Positions 36,441 to 49,480 are shown, counted from the first letter of the stretch. The stretch: 64,000 bases of DNA from Glandiceps talaboti (GCF_964340395.1 NC_135560.1:14093098-14157097), one strand, 5' to 3'. Numbers and translations are program-made. Notes: generated by a model not told the origin, from the letters alone.

Positions 36441-38442
36441 GAGTATTATAGACTCATATAGATGTATGCTTTATCTATGGTTGAGAAATTGTTGAGTGCC
36501 TGCAGACTATATCCACTCTTAGTGGTTTGGTATATCTATATAGTTTTGATTGACCCATGTTGATGTCAACACTTAACTTTTCAAATTCAACCCTGGATGA
36601 CTTTTGCTTTCCGACTTAATTTCAGGGGGACCTGTTGTGCACGTAGTGAAATTGCATAATTTCCAGCAGCGTCTTGATTAGGAGATAGAAATGATTGTAG
36701 TCCCGACAGTAATTGTAGATTTGATCATCGGACGTCATTACCTCCTCGACAGGTATTATGTTGTTCAGTCTGGATAGTCACATTTAAAATTGGACAATTA
36801 CACTTTAATAGTCAAGATCTGAGGTCATTGAATTTCAAAGTTGAAAAGTTCCTGAAAGTATTGTTAGTCTGATCAGGTACAAAAGTTGTTATGTCTCCAA
36901 ACTGTAGGATAATCACTTCAAGATTAGCAGGAACTGCAGTGGGGGATTATCAAGATTAAACAATAAGATTTCACAAACAAAATTCACAGTCAATTGTTTA
37001 TGCTGACAGTGTCTGAGTTCATGTTTACAGGACTGATTTGAAGACATGATTGGTAAATTAAAATCAATCATGTCCCACTGTTAAAATGTAATCACAGGTT
37101 ATTGACTGTGTACAGAAGCATTCAAACTAGATTTGTATAAGTAATTACATCTGAATGCTCAGATCTGTGTACTTGCTTTATATTCGTTTGAATAAAACAT
37201 CAATAAGAGATAAACCTTTTCCCTACCTGAATCAGTTGAAAAACAATTCAAACTGATAAAAGAAATTGGTTTGGAACCGGTTTCTGACCTTTTATGAGAA
37301 AACTGAGCAATGGATTTTAATCGATAAACTGCTTTACTTCGAAGGTGGTTTCAAATTAGTCTAGATGCTGGCGTGGTATGGAGTCATCTCTAAACCCAGA
37401 CATCCTCAGATTCAAACCCAATGGATAGCCTCAAGAGTAGATTCAAACCGATTTAACTATTAAAAATCGGTTCAAAACTAAGTTAATGCACGTGGGGACA
37501 GGAGAACCAATTTTGATTTGATTTCATAGCAATTCAACATTTCATGTAGGGATGGGACTAATGACTAAAAGCCTGGCCTGTCTATGGTTTGAAGTAAGAA
37601 AATATCTTAAAAACCCCTCACATACTACCACCCAGAGTCTATTGTGGGTAGAAAATATAGGTGGTCATGAAAACATTCGTTGTTGTATTGAACTCGTGCA
37701 TCTCACAATGCATTACAAATTATTACGAAAGTGGTAACCCTAGCTAAGTGGTCGGAAGAAAGTTATGTAGAGGGTTTCCTATGGTGATATCATATCCTTC
37801 TATATCTCAATTCTCATAGTGTCTGTAAAGGTTGCCGACTAATGGCTTCCCACAAGGGTTATAGAGTGTGTACTTGTGGTCAAATAGTTGTCTAGTAGAT
37901 AGAGGAGATAGGAAAAGGAAGTGGTTAAAGTGATGCCAGGGCACTTACAGGTACCTACATGGAGATCCTGTGTGTAAGGGTTGTAATTCCTGTCTGTGTG
38001 CAAGAGTTTCCTGATTTCAGTCACAAAACAACAGAAGCAGGGAAGGAGCTGAGACTTGGAATAAAAAAATGAAAATTTTAAGGTTTGGTTCATATTGTGT
38101 AGGTTTAAGATAGTAAGTGTTTTCCCTAATATATGGATGGTAAATCAGTAAAATCTATAAGTCCCTTGGTAATAGTGCCGATGTACCGTACCAGGGTTCC
38201 CAAATAAAAGTATATGCAATATATGGGAGACTACATTTTGTACATGTATAAAAGTTTGCATGTAACTGGATTCTCCGTGTCTGTTACTGAAATTATCCAA
38301 CCTTACTAAAACCACTGAAGATAGACAGACACCCCTGATGCTGAATATTCAGTAAACTGGTACACCACACCAACACCACATAGGCAGAAAAAGCAAGTGC
38401 ATGCCTATTTTGGATTTGTTAGTGACACTGATTGTAGACATG
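36441..38442. other. intronic sequence with a family D fragment
   Basis: Only TTAGTCTAGATGCTGGCGTGG near 37356 resembles a family D left end. Nothing else recognised. Confidence 0.35.
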
Positions 38443-38517
38443 TAGCCTTGTTCCTATACGGTATTGTTATGATTTACTCCTCCACGCAGTTTAGAGACCA
38501 CATTGGCATCCAGATAT
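38443..38517 (-). mobile_element. MITE family D, short copy
   Basis: Inverted relative of the copy at 39200: CTTGTTCCTATACGGTATTG at the left and CCACATTGGCATCCAGATA at the right. Confidence 0.6.
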
Positions 38518-39199
38518 TAAAGTAGACATGTTAGTGTTACTACTCTTGCAATTTAGGTCTCAGTTTACTTAAGATATTATTGTTGTGACAAGTTGACATA
38601 AGCTGTTGAATGTACTCACAGTAGGGTAGCATTTCTGATGACATCTCTTATCTTGCACTGTTGCAGTGTAATTTTTTGGAGGATTTCCAATGTTTACACA
38701 GGGTGATTAGATTCACAGAACAGAGGCATCCCTATCACCCATTTGTGTAATCTACCACACCTGAACAGTGTTAGTTTTACTTTTAATTTGTGTCTAAGTA
38801 AACCCAGACCTCAATTCCCAGAGTGGTAACTAAGAATTGCATGCTTTGTGCACCTTACACAATTAGACCTGTAACCTTGAATTCAGTACAAACTGTTCTC
38901 TAGCATTAGATGTGTTATGATTACAGTATATACTCCCTGTGGTCACTGACCCCCCTTTGTCCATTTGATGGCTATCAGTACCCAGAGAGTGCTATTTTTA
39001 AAACAGATGACTTTATGAATGTGGAAATGTATAAAAAGTAAGTAATAAGTTATTACTGTTCATGATGAGGATATCTGTGTGGGCAAGTTCATATTATGAG
39101 CCTATATACATGTAAAATGAGAATCAGGGATTTAATGGTGAGGCATTGACTAATATTAGAGTGGAAGATCCCTGATCCATCATTGATCTACTTGTGTAT

Positions 39200-39273
39200 T
39201 AGTCTGGATGACCAGCCTGTGGTCCTGTGAGTGAAGGTATAAATCGTAACGATACTGTATAGGAACTAGACTA
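39200..39273 (+). mobile_element. MITE family D, short copy
   Basis: TAGTCTGGATGACCAGCCTG joined to TAAATCGTAACGATACTG and TATAGGAACTAGACTA. A further left-end fragment (AATCTGGATGTCAACATGG) lies near 39397. Confidence 0.65.
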
Positions 39274-39509
39274 CTTGTGTAACTACCACTCAGCTACTGC
39301 ATGTACTGAGATGCAGCTACCCCAGTGGTTACGTAAGTGGAAACAGTGACCAACACAACTGAACTTTCAGTCTACATTGAGATCAGAATCAGAATTAATC
39401 TGGATGTCAACATGGTATCTTAAGAGAGATCTCAGTCTACATTGGTATGCCTGAGCTTCTCGGTACATGACTGGTAAACCAGTCATGATGTACATTTGAA
39501 TTATAAGGC

Positions 39510-39710
39510 ATTTCAATTAACTAATCATAATTCTTGCAAGATATCTTGATTAGCCAATCAGAATCAATATATACCGATTAACCAATCAGAATTATAAGTG
39601 AGGCAATCAGACTAACCATTCAGAATTGTTATTCCAAGGCATCCAGATGAGCCAATCAGACTCAACATATCATTGACATGATTCAGAGCAACCAATCAAA
39701 ATAAGAATTT
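39510..39710. repeat. degenerate repeat rich in CCAATCAGA
   Basis: AACYAATCAKAA-type words recur about every 25-40 bases: CCAATCAGAATC, ACCAATCAGAATT, GGCAATCAGACT, ACCATTCAGAATT, GCCAATCAGACTC, ACCAATCAAAAT. It is an old minisatellite that happens to be an array of CCAAT boxes. Confidence 0.65.
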
Positions 39711-39994
39711 ATACATTAGAACTTACACATTACAATTACACTTACACACAACTTTAACTTATACATCAGTCCATTAGAACTTATCATATACCTTATGTAT
39801 GCACATTTTCGTGGAGGCTATATGCTTAAATGCAGTGTTTAGGAGTAAGGGATAAGAAAGTAAAATCTAAATGAGCTTTCTCTCAACTCTACCAGGGTTC
39901 TCCAGCAATGGTTCAATGTATTAGAAGCTATGCCAGTTTTACCTGATTTTGTCCTTTTAGGTTTCCTAGGTTCGTCAACTTTAGTAGCAAAAAA

Positions 39995-40070
39995 CGCTAA
40001 AATATCACAGTAGAGAGAGAGAGAGAGATCATAGAAAATAGAACCCACATATAGTTCTAGACTAAATTGT
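39995..40070. mobile_element. solo right end of MITE family A
   Basis: AGAGATCATAGAAAATAGAACCC and CACATATAGTTCTAGACTA match the right inverted repeat of family A without the rest of the element. Confidence 0.6.
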
Positions 40071-40093
40071 CATCACCTACTGTACATGGTGTA

Positions 40094-40451
40094 TAGTCTA
40101 GTTCCTAAACGACGCATTACTATTACTGTGATCATCTCCACTCACGTATAGGGAAAGTCGTTATTCTAGTACAGAAATCTGTGATACCTACTGGACGAAG
40201 GGTAAACGACACATGTCAGTAGTAATCCATCACAAATTGACAGGCAGTTGCAATTGGTTAGTTCCTTTACACAATTGCTCATTTAAAACAAAACTCCACT
40301 TCTCCAGTCTGAAACTAAAATCATGTGGGGATGGGATAACGTCATCACTTTTACATGAATGCAGTCGGGGTATCACAGATTTCTGTGCTAGAATAACGAC
40401 TTTTCCTAGATGATCGTAGTAACTGTAACATGTCGTATAGAAACTAGACTA
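40094..40451 (+). mobile_element. MITE family A variant (A')
   Basis: Inverted ends TAGTCTAGTTCCTAAACGACG and GTCGTATAGAAACTAGACTA. Further in, AAAGTCGTTATTCTAGTACAG and ACAGATTTCTGTGCTAGAATAACG pair. The interior holds the family A core (CATGTCAGTAGTAATCCATC, GACAGGCAGTTGCAATTGG). The outer ends match those of family D, so it links the two families. Confidence 0.8.
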
Positions 40452-43030
40452 CATGTTGTATTACTCTTGGTGCTTTCGGTCATAATAGCTCACGTTAAAG
40501 AAGTTGTAACTCAAGTGGAACTTCATGTTTGTCTCTATGCAAATAAAGATGGTGCAGTCATCACAAAGACATCTACTGTTAGTACTTGACAGTGATATAA
40601 GTACAATGTACATGATGCCAAGTCCAATAGTTGAACGTACACAAATGTTTTGTTGTTGTTCGTGTCACGAACGAGTTATGGTTTCTACTACAGATCTTCT
40701 TGTTATCACTCTGCATGTCAACATAACAGTAGAAATAGGTCAGTACATGGCACACAAAAAAAAAAAAACACTCCAAGAATGTGTATCTTGCGGCTGCTTA
40801 GCCTCCAGCTGTCTCTACATATGAACGTGAAGACAGAGAATATGTCGTACTCTTTCTGGCCGAGTGACTTTTATTATTTTTTTTAGTTCTTTCCCTGCTG
40901 GTCAAATACAGGTGTTCATTTACAATGCTTAGTGGTACAATGTGGTTGATGTTTTAACGGTCACTGGACAGAGAGGGAGTATACCAGAGGAGGTCATGAC
41001 TTCAGCTGCGCATCTCAACATGCCATGCTATCATGTGTCACTATCATCCCACCCAGTTGGAATGATAAACTTGTAAGCTGTTTGTAAAGGCGACTGAATA
41101 GTAATAAGATTACTGCGCCCATTTCAATTTGTTATATCCACACCACAGCACTGTATGTGTACAGTACATGTACAAATGCAAAAAGTACATGCACATGTGC
41201 TACGATGAAAAAAAGTGGAATGGGAACTAGTCCATAGACATGGCTATCTGACCCAAAATACTGGCTTTTCTGATGAACAACATCTTCAAGCCCGATAACC
41301 AAGTCTCAGAGCTAAATGGGAACCATAATGAAGCGTCATTTAGAATTATCTTCTGTGCATGCCATAGATACATGCCATAGATACTATAGAGATGGATTCC
41401 TAAGTATGTTGGATAATAATATTTATCAACAAACATGTTTTGTTACACTAAACCAAGGCCATTCCTATGTAATCTGTGGTGACTCATCTATAAAGTAACA
41501 TAATTTTTTGTGATCATGTGCAATAATTCGTTATCAGAGTTTTTCTAATACTTTGATTTTGTATCTACAACCAATAAATTGTGTAGTTATATCTGGATAC
41601 GAGTGTTTACAAGAGCAAAGTCCTTTGTTTGCAGTGATCATGTCTTTGCCAGGTCCAGGTATCCTAATCAATAGTATAACAGATCTTTACTATATTCTTG
41701 TTCAGTCTTGATGTACCCTAAACAAGATTGGATGGGGTGGGGAGGAGAGGAGGGGAGGGGAGAGGAGGGGAAGGGAGAGGGGGAGGTTGCAGCCCAGAAG
41801 TTGCAGACACACCAGTTATCCTGAAGAGGACAATTCCTATAAAAGAAACTGGTTTTGCTCGTAACTTTTTTGCGTACAAAGGAAACTAACATCTCATTAA
41901 ACTTAAGATAAGATGATTGAAGTTGGTTTCTAATGTCGACAAATTTTCTAACAATTTCACGTCAAAACTGGTCACAGAAAGAAAACAGAGAAATATAATT
42001 AATTAAAATAATGTATAATTTTACAACTGGAAGGGAGCTCTCTACCCAGAAGAAGTAAATTATTTTGTCTGACACCACATACTTACAAGGTTGATACATT
42101 ACTGACCTTGTCAACAAATTCAAATATAGCACCCATAAAACACAGTATGGGCTTACATTTGGAAAGACCTATTTCATTGTTATCTTTCAGTGTTGACAAT
42201 CTTTGCAAATTTCCTCTGAAAAACCTGGCCTCACCGTTATTGATGGATGAATCAATATATAAATGTAATTTCAATGTACATGTTTGTTATGGGACTCATT
42301 TCAAAAGACATCTTGTGATGTATCATTTTGAACATGCTCTCATGGAATTGTGTCATCATTCGTAATGCTCCAAATATGACTAATGGTTTGATATACTTGT
42401 TGACAGTTCTTCAGCTAAATTGATTTCCATAAGAATCATTCATTTGTTATTTTTTTATAAAAAAATGATTGAATGGGCTAAAAGTCTGTGTGTGTATATG
42501 CATCTTGATGAACTGCACTTGTTGGTACATGACCTCGGTCACCATGACAACATGCAGGTGTTGACAATATACAGTACGGCCTTGAACTTCTACTGTAGGA
42601 ATCTACAACCGTATCCAGAATATCATAAAAATATATATCCATGTCAGAAAAATCAGGTGTGTTTTTTGAGAAAATTTAAATTTAAATTTCGTACACTGAT
42701 AGTATACGTGGCTTGATGGTAAAGTCTTTTTCAAATCCTTTTGGCCTCAATGAGTTATTATTTGTGTACAAACAAATACCGCTTTGCCAAAAGAAGCATT
42801 AAAACATATTGTATCATGGGTTGGAAAAAGAAAAGAGAATGGAAAGACATTGTAAGGAACTTGGAGGGAGCACCCTATCAAAGATATCTACTGGATATGT
42901 ACAATGCATGTATAGAATTCCAAACCACAGAACTGACTTGCATACTCTATCATGTCATGTTTTGACCAGTTCATACCAACATTTTTTTGTTCTAATTTGA
43001 CTGAAAAACAGCCTTAGGTGTAATAAAAAA
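40452..43030. other. intronic sequence with a G-rich tract
   Basis: No gene recognised. At about 41730-41787 the plus strand is almost pure G/A with many GGGG runs (GGGGTGGGGAGGAGAGG, GGGGAGGGG), which could form a G-quadruplex. Confidence 0.4.
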
Positions 43031-43387
43031 AATTGTGTGGTTCCGATTACGCTCAATTTTAGAATAGGTGGGGTAGGTAGATTTTTTATTTTATTTTATT
43101 ATATATTTTTTTCATTTGTAAGTTAGTGTCTAGTTCAGGTTTTCTGTTGTTTTCTGATATGGTCTCTGTGTTATTTATTTTTTCCTATCAGATGTACAGC
43201 CATTACAGATTGGAAGAACAGTCTTATATTGTCTTTTTAAGTTGACGTCAGTTTCTGCATCTACTATTTCTAGCGAGATTTCACATTTTTTACAATTTTA
43301 TTAATTTTTTCACGAATACGTCAAAAAAAGATTTAGGGTCGGCAGTGAAAAATTAGGTGGATGTCCGGTAACCGGAACCAAACAATT
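43031..43387. mobile_element. MITE with GGTTCCGRTTAC terminal inverted repeats
   Basis: Left end AATTGTGTGGTTCCGATTAC and right end GTAACCGGAACCAAACAATT are inverted copies with 18 of 20 bases matching. The 357-base element has an AT-rich interior with GGTGGGGTAGGTAGATTTTTT and no coding frame. Confidence 0.7.
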
Positions 43388-44926
43388 ATATTTTTTAGGC
43401 CTTAGTATTTTACTTGCGTGACATATACATGGAAAATTTGATTTCTCAATCAATGACTATTTTATCGCGTAGTCATTTTTTTCCCAATTGAGTCATAACC
43501 AGTATGACTATCCCTCCATTGGATTAGTCAGTCTAAGTTTAAATCATTTATCACTTGGGTAATATATCATCACTCAAGATGAAAGATGATGAAGCCAATA
43601 TTTACTCACCTTAGTGTTAAATGTTTTATGATTGTTATAGAATATTTGAAGTGTTTTCGGTACAGCGTTTCTCAAGGGAATAGTCTTTAGTGAATTTTTA
43701 ATTTAAAGTGGCCTTGCATGTTTTGATATCAGAAGGCTAACAAGTGACTGGAAGTGTTGATGCAAAATGTGTATTCAGTTATGTACATGTCTCAAATAGC
43801 CTTGTTCGCATGTTTCTATTTGGGAGGACTAGCAAGTGTTCGGAAGTGTTGATAGATATCTCTATCCAGTATGTATCATACATGACTATTTCTATATGTT
43901 GATATCGTATGGAATGTATAATTACTGACACTGCCAAATAAATGGGCACAAATGTGGTGAGAGAAAAAAACAGGTTTTGACCTGGCAGTTCATGCTGTGT
44001 TATTAAGTTCGTATGTAAGGCTATAATAACATTTGAACCTGACCCGTTTAATCTGTTTTCATTAAAGATACTAAACGTTTCATATAATGTGAAAAATTTT
44101 GCATAGAATGTGGAACTTTCATAAATCATAGAAAAATAGTATGAAAAGAATTTGTAGCCAAGTTAAATGAATAAATAATTTTTCCAAAACTAAGTAGGTA
44201 ATTACATGTACTTCCTTGGTTTCTGAGAAAATTATTCATTCATCCTTATAAAGGACATTGTAAAATCAAAGTGAGTTCCACAGATACAGATACTTTACCA
44301 GCGACTGAGGGTTCCCACCAAAATGTTGGTAGTACTAGGTAAGGTACATTGTATATGCAGTATTTAGAATATCTGCCCACCCCCACCCCCACACACCCTC
44401 AGTTATCTGAGTTTCAAAACTTGTAAATATTGGATAGTACTTTTAAAATTCCAGGGAAGAAACTTATTCTTGAAGCAAGTTTTATTTTCTTGCAGACAAG
44501 TGAAATCTTTGATTTACAAATTTCAAATCATATATATCTAGTTTGTAATGAAATGTACAAAATGTACCATGGGTAGCTATGATACAGTAAAGACGGATGA
44601 TGGGTATGTGCCCCACTCACCAATATACTAGTACAGCCACATAGCAGTTAAGAAAACAAATGTAGCAAGTCACAGACATTTAATACTGTAGACAGATGAA
44701 AGAAATAACTACATGTAAACCTACAACCTACATGTTATAAAGGTCTCTCTCAAACCACAACATACCATAGTAATGGTAGTGTACACATGTAGGGTACAGT
44801 GTACACAAGAAAGTGGCAGTTTGTGCAAGCGTTTGTTAATAGTATTATTGTCAATATGTCAAATAGACTGTTTCGTACATCATAAATATAAATTTGGAAG
44901 TTTTTGTCCTTGTGTAAGTGAAAGAT
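43388..44926. other. intronic sequence with a faint duplication
   Basis: Segments at about 43709-43785 and 43799-43875 share GCCTTG..CATGTTT, CAAGTG and GGAAGTGTTGAT, a degenerate 90-base duplication. Nothing else recognised. Confidence 0.35.
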
Positions 44927-44969
44927 ATACAGACAGACAGACAGACAGACAGACAGGCAGGCAGGCAGG

Positions 44970-45039
<70 letters not shown>

Positions 45040-45147
45040 CAGACAGACAGACAAGACATGACAGACAAGACAGACAGACAGACAAGACAGACAGACAGTC
45101 TGACTGACAGACAAGACAGACAGATAGACAGACAGGCATAGAAAAAC

Positions 45148-45208
<61 letters not shown>

Positions 45209-45272
45209 TAGATAGATAGAGAGACAGGCATAGAAAAACAGACAGATAGGCAGGCAGGCAGGCAGGCAGGTA
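44927..45272. repeat. long interrupted (GACA)n array
   Basis: About 345 bases of AGAC units with AGGC and AGAT blocks, CAAGACAG five-base slips and two copies of GGCATAGAAAAACA. All six frames are partly open for that reason; the Cys/Leu/Ser/Val peptides on the minus strand are not genes. Confidence 0.95.
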
Positions 45273-46894
45273 GATAATCCAGAATGAACACAACCATCAT
45301 TATGGCCATTCATTCAGGACCTAGTGTTTATTGTATATTGTATGTGTGGAAATGAATCCAAAAATTAGATTAGAAATGAAAATAAGATGACACAACAAGA
45401 TTTGTTACTGTATATGATCATACATGTAGTTTAGCATTTGATTTTCAGAGCTTGTGACAAAAAATGGCAGAATAAAACAGAACAGAGAAAAAAAGCCACC
45501 AAAAAAAAAAGTCTATGATCGTCTTCTACTCTATATTGAAGACTGATGGATATATAGAAAATCAAGATAAACAAATGCAATGTACAATTACTCATATTAT
45601 AATCATCGTTGAAAGATGTACTATTTAGTGAAAATACGAAAAAATTCCAAATCAAAGTAAAGTATACCATGGTATGTACATGCACAAAATGTAGGCAAAT
45701 AGTTGACTAAAGTGTTGGCAGTAGTTTGAACAAGACAGTTATTGTATCTCAAGCGGTATCAGTAGTAGGGTATGGATTTCAATTTTTAGGCATTCCTTTA
45801 TTGATGTATTTTCAGCCCCATTTTCCACCCCAAACAGAACAGTGAGGACACTGTGATGATATATATGCAGTCCACAACTAAAATAGTTTTCACTTTCTCT
45901 ACTTATCAGCCATCAGCAAGTTTTATATTTACTTCACCAACGATAGATTACTGTTTTCACTTCCGGGACAAGGAAATTAAATTGTGTTTGGTATCTTGAG
46001 TGTTGAATGTTTAGAGTGGCTGACTCAGAATCTATAAGTTGACTCTCACCATTATTGTTCATTTATTTCTGAATGGCTGCAGTCACCGGGCAAGATTTGT
46101 ACCAACAAGATCATCCCCAATAACCCAACTGTATAAATGGGGACCTGGTGCCTGTAGGACAGGAGTAGCTAAATGAAGGATTTAATCCTATATGCCAATA
46201 CTATAGAGACTGCAGGGATTTTACACTTTCAGGAAGTTTATGATTTTCACCCCTAATTTGAAAATTAATGCTAAATGCAGATATTAGTGAAACTTTATAA
46301 AAACCAGTGTCTCTGAATATTAGAATACAAATAATGGGTTGAATTGGCAAAAATAGATTATAGTTTCTGGCATGAAAATATTTGGGAGCACGGCACCAAC
46401 AGTGCTTTGAATTTGGAAAGTACACGGTTGAATGGACAAGGGTAAAGTGAAATGTTATTGGTCTCACTGGACCTCACTATTGCATTCTGATATCATTCCT
46501 AGAGGGAAGCATTTCTGAAAAGTATGGCTATTAATAATAAATATAAAAGGAACTGTAGATGTATTACACATCTGGTCGCTGAAATTCAACTAGTCTTTAT
46601 TTTCCCAGGGTTGTCATATTGCTGATTCAGGAATGTCATGGTACACGGTAGAGTTTACAGTTGGAGTTGTCATAAGAGATGTGTGGACATCAGTAGTTCA
46701 TTATGATGTGTGGTTGTATCAATGTCCTGTTCAAATTGATTCATAAATTACACGTAGTGCTATAAATTTTACCACACTGTCATACATGTATATTCCCACA
46801 CATATAATGTGTACAAAGATCTGACATCAAAAGTACAGGAAATCCTGATGTGAAAGTTTCAACATATTTTGTAAAAGATGCGTTTGTTACTCAC

Positions 46895-46918
46895 TCCCCC
46901 CCCCCCCCCCCCCCCCCT
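46895..46918. repeat. poly-C tract
   Basis: About 24 C in a row (G on the other strand). Its length is likely unreliable in the assembly. Confidence 0.9.
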
Positions 46919-47402
46919 AAACTTACGATTCATTTTGTAAACTCAGAACATCAGAGCTTGCAGAATGGTTTCATTAAATGCCTCATACCCTAATAATAAT
47001 ATCTTGCCTTATGTCTTGGGTCCAGCTCGTGCTTCCCCCAGTGTAATGCCTGTACTGCTACAACTAGCTATACGGGGGAATGGTAGCCATGAAGAATACA
47101 GTGACTTTACTACTTATTAGGCTTATTGGGAATAGTAGCTAGGAAGGACATAGTATCGCTAGTAGCTTTCCTGGGTATTAGATGTAGTAGCTGAGAAGGG
47201 CATGAAAGAATGTATTCATGTATGTACATCAGTAATGTCTTGGCTACTAGCTTACAAGGAATGGTAGTCGAGATCATGGAATCTCAGGTTACACAGCATA
47301 CAAAATGTAGTTACAGTGGCAGGTAGCATGCAACACATGGCTAACACCGCCTTATAGTATATATACATTTAACAGTATGTACAGAAATAACATAAAGTGG
47401 TG

Positions 47403-47437
47403 TATGCGTGCACGCACGCACGCACGTACGTACGCGC

Positions 47438-47468
<31 letters not shown>

Positions 47469-47477
47469 TGTGTGTGT
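47403..47477. repeat. compound GCAC / GTAC / GT microsatellite
   Basis: CGTGCACGCACGCACGCACG, then GTACGTACGCGC, then (GT)n. The alternating purine-pyrimidine sequence is prone to Z-DNA. Confidence 0.9.
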
Positions 47478-48003
47478 TGTACACAGATTGAATTGCTTCT
47501 AGAATCACACATATATTTCTGATATTGATATTATCCTACGATGTTCTTCAACAAATCACTAAATCACATTTTACATGCATTTTTGCATTTCTTGAACTAA
47601 CTTGATGTAGACTAATCTGTTATGATGTATATTTATGTATTCATGTAATTGTCTATGTGAACGTGCATAGTCAATTAGCTGATTTACATATAAGAATTTT
47701 TTCATCTGATACTCGACTAACTAGTCTGTAATCCTTTGTTCTTTTGCAGCATGTTCTTGTGAATAAAATATGTCAAGTTAATTTACATAGATACTAATCT
47801 ATTTTGATGTATGCATGTCTGTGTGAAAATGCATAATAAACTGAACTAATTTACATATATCAGAGTTTCTCCCATTAAACACAAATTATCCTAGAAGCCT
47901 TTATCATTCACATGTTATCATAAATACATATAGTATACATTTTGGGGGAAAAAGTTTACAATGATACATTTTGTACTTATCTGTTGTGATATACTTGTAT
48001 GCT

Positions 48004-48072
48004 TAACCTAACCTAGTAACCTAACCTAACTTAACCTAACCTAACCTAACCTAACTTAACCTAAACTAACCT
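48004..48072. repeat. interstitial (CTAAC)n / TTAGG-type repeat
   Basis: About a dozen CCTAA units with CTTAAC and AAACTAAC variants. The unit equals the arthropod telomere pentamer TTAGG, but the array is short, degenerate and inside an intron, so it is an ordinary microsatellite. Confidence 0.8.
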
Positions 48073-48949
48073 GAGGGGTGACAATTAGAATGCACTTATG
48101 ACTCTAGAAATTGACTTGGAATATGTACAAATGATGTAATACAAATGTAGTAGTACCAGTCATAGAAGTAAGTTACACGATCTCAAGGTTTTCATGTCCT
48201 GTCCAGACGATCGGTAAACACGATCTCCTGTCTACTGTATTAGTGTAAATACCAAATTCCTGTTAATAATGCAGTTTTGTGTGAAGTCTGTTGTCTGTAT
48301 AATGCCCAAAAACAGTCAGTCTACTCAAAACGGGGAGGTCTAACATTACAAGTCAAAGGGCATTCCAGTAGAACCAATCAACAACCAGGTGTATTGTTAC
48401 ACTGATAAAGGTAGAACAGAACATGTGTGGAAGTCACATGGCACTACCAATCAACAGGTTGTTTGTAATTTTACTGAATCTCAATATCAAAACTTATCTT
48501 GAATTGGTTCTAGGTCTGAAATGAAAATTGTATAGAATGTATACCTGTGAATGTATACAAATATGTTGGCAAGTCTTTGAAATGTTTGATTTACTGCAAA
48601 AGTTGAACAATAGAGCATATTAGACTCTTGAAAGGACTCAATGAAGGCATTTTATCCATGGGAGAGGAGGCAAGGTAAGTAGGGGTTGTCAGGTTGATAG
48701 AGAGTCTGATGATGGATTGGTGGTGTTATCTGATGTAGCCGGAAAATAAAAGTCTACTGTTATCGCAGCTTTCACTTTTTAACTAGCATAGTTGTTCTTT
48801 TTGTTTGACTTTCCCATTAAAAAGTTCAAAGATTTGACATCTATTGGCTGTCAAGGGTGATGAACCATTTTATTAGCTATTTCATTGCATTTTTTGCGGC
48901 CTCCCAGTGTAAGTTTAGAAGCTGTCTTGTATTTCTGTAAGGCTTCACC

Positions 48950-49480
48950 TGAAATGGTCAAGGGAAGTGAAGGTCAGGATTCAAAGGAAGTGATGAAGGA
49001 AAGAATAAGATTGTATTATACTAGGGAATCGTCAAGGGAAGGGTAGTATTCAAAGGAAATAAAGGAAGGAATACGATTGAGATGCAAGGAAATGGTCAAG
49101 GGAAGGATGGGATCCAACGGAAGGGATTCGATAGAAAGAATAGGATTCAAACATAAGCAGATAGTCAAGGGAAGGATAATGTTTGAAGGATGGAATTAAA
49201 TGGTAAAGTGAAGTAAAGAATGCATTGAGATGTAAGGAAATGGTCAAGGGAAGGATGGGACTCAACGGAAGAGATGAAGAAGTAAAAATGATTTTTAAGA
49301 TGTAAGGTAGCTATGTAGGTAAGAATAGCATGGAAATAGTTGAGGGAAGGACGAGATGAGGGAAAGACTGTTCAAATGCAAGTCAAGGGAAGGATGGAAT
49401 TCAAATGGCAGGAAATGATCAGGAGAACAACTGAATTCAAATGTCAGGAAATGGTCAATGAAGGGTAGGATTGAATAAAT
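48950..49480. repeat. degenerate purine-rich repeat with GGTCAAGGGAAGGATGGGA
   Basis: The word GTCAAGGGAAG recurs near 48957, 49031, 49095, 49164 and 49243, with weaker forms to 49450 at irregular 40-97 base spacing, mixed with GATTCAAAGGAA. The strand is strongly purine-biased for over 500 bases. Confidence 0.7.

Noticed and set aside
44281-44300. AGATACAGATACTTTAC as a second minus-strand copy of the TATCTG-tailed LINE
   Set aside because: Only two units are present and the neighbouring sequence does not match the LINE 3' UTR.
44750-45313. Long Cys-Leu-Ser-Val open frames (up to 187 codons)
   Set aside because: They are products of the GACA array, open in several frames at once.
48004-48072. 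Chromosome end or telomere insertion
   Set aside because: A short degenerate pentamer run inside an intron with ordinary sequence on both sides.
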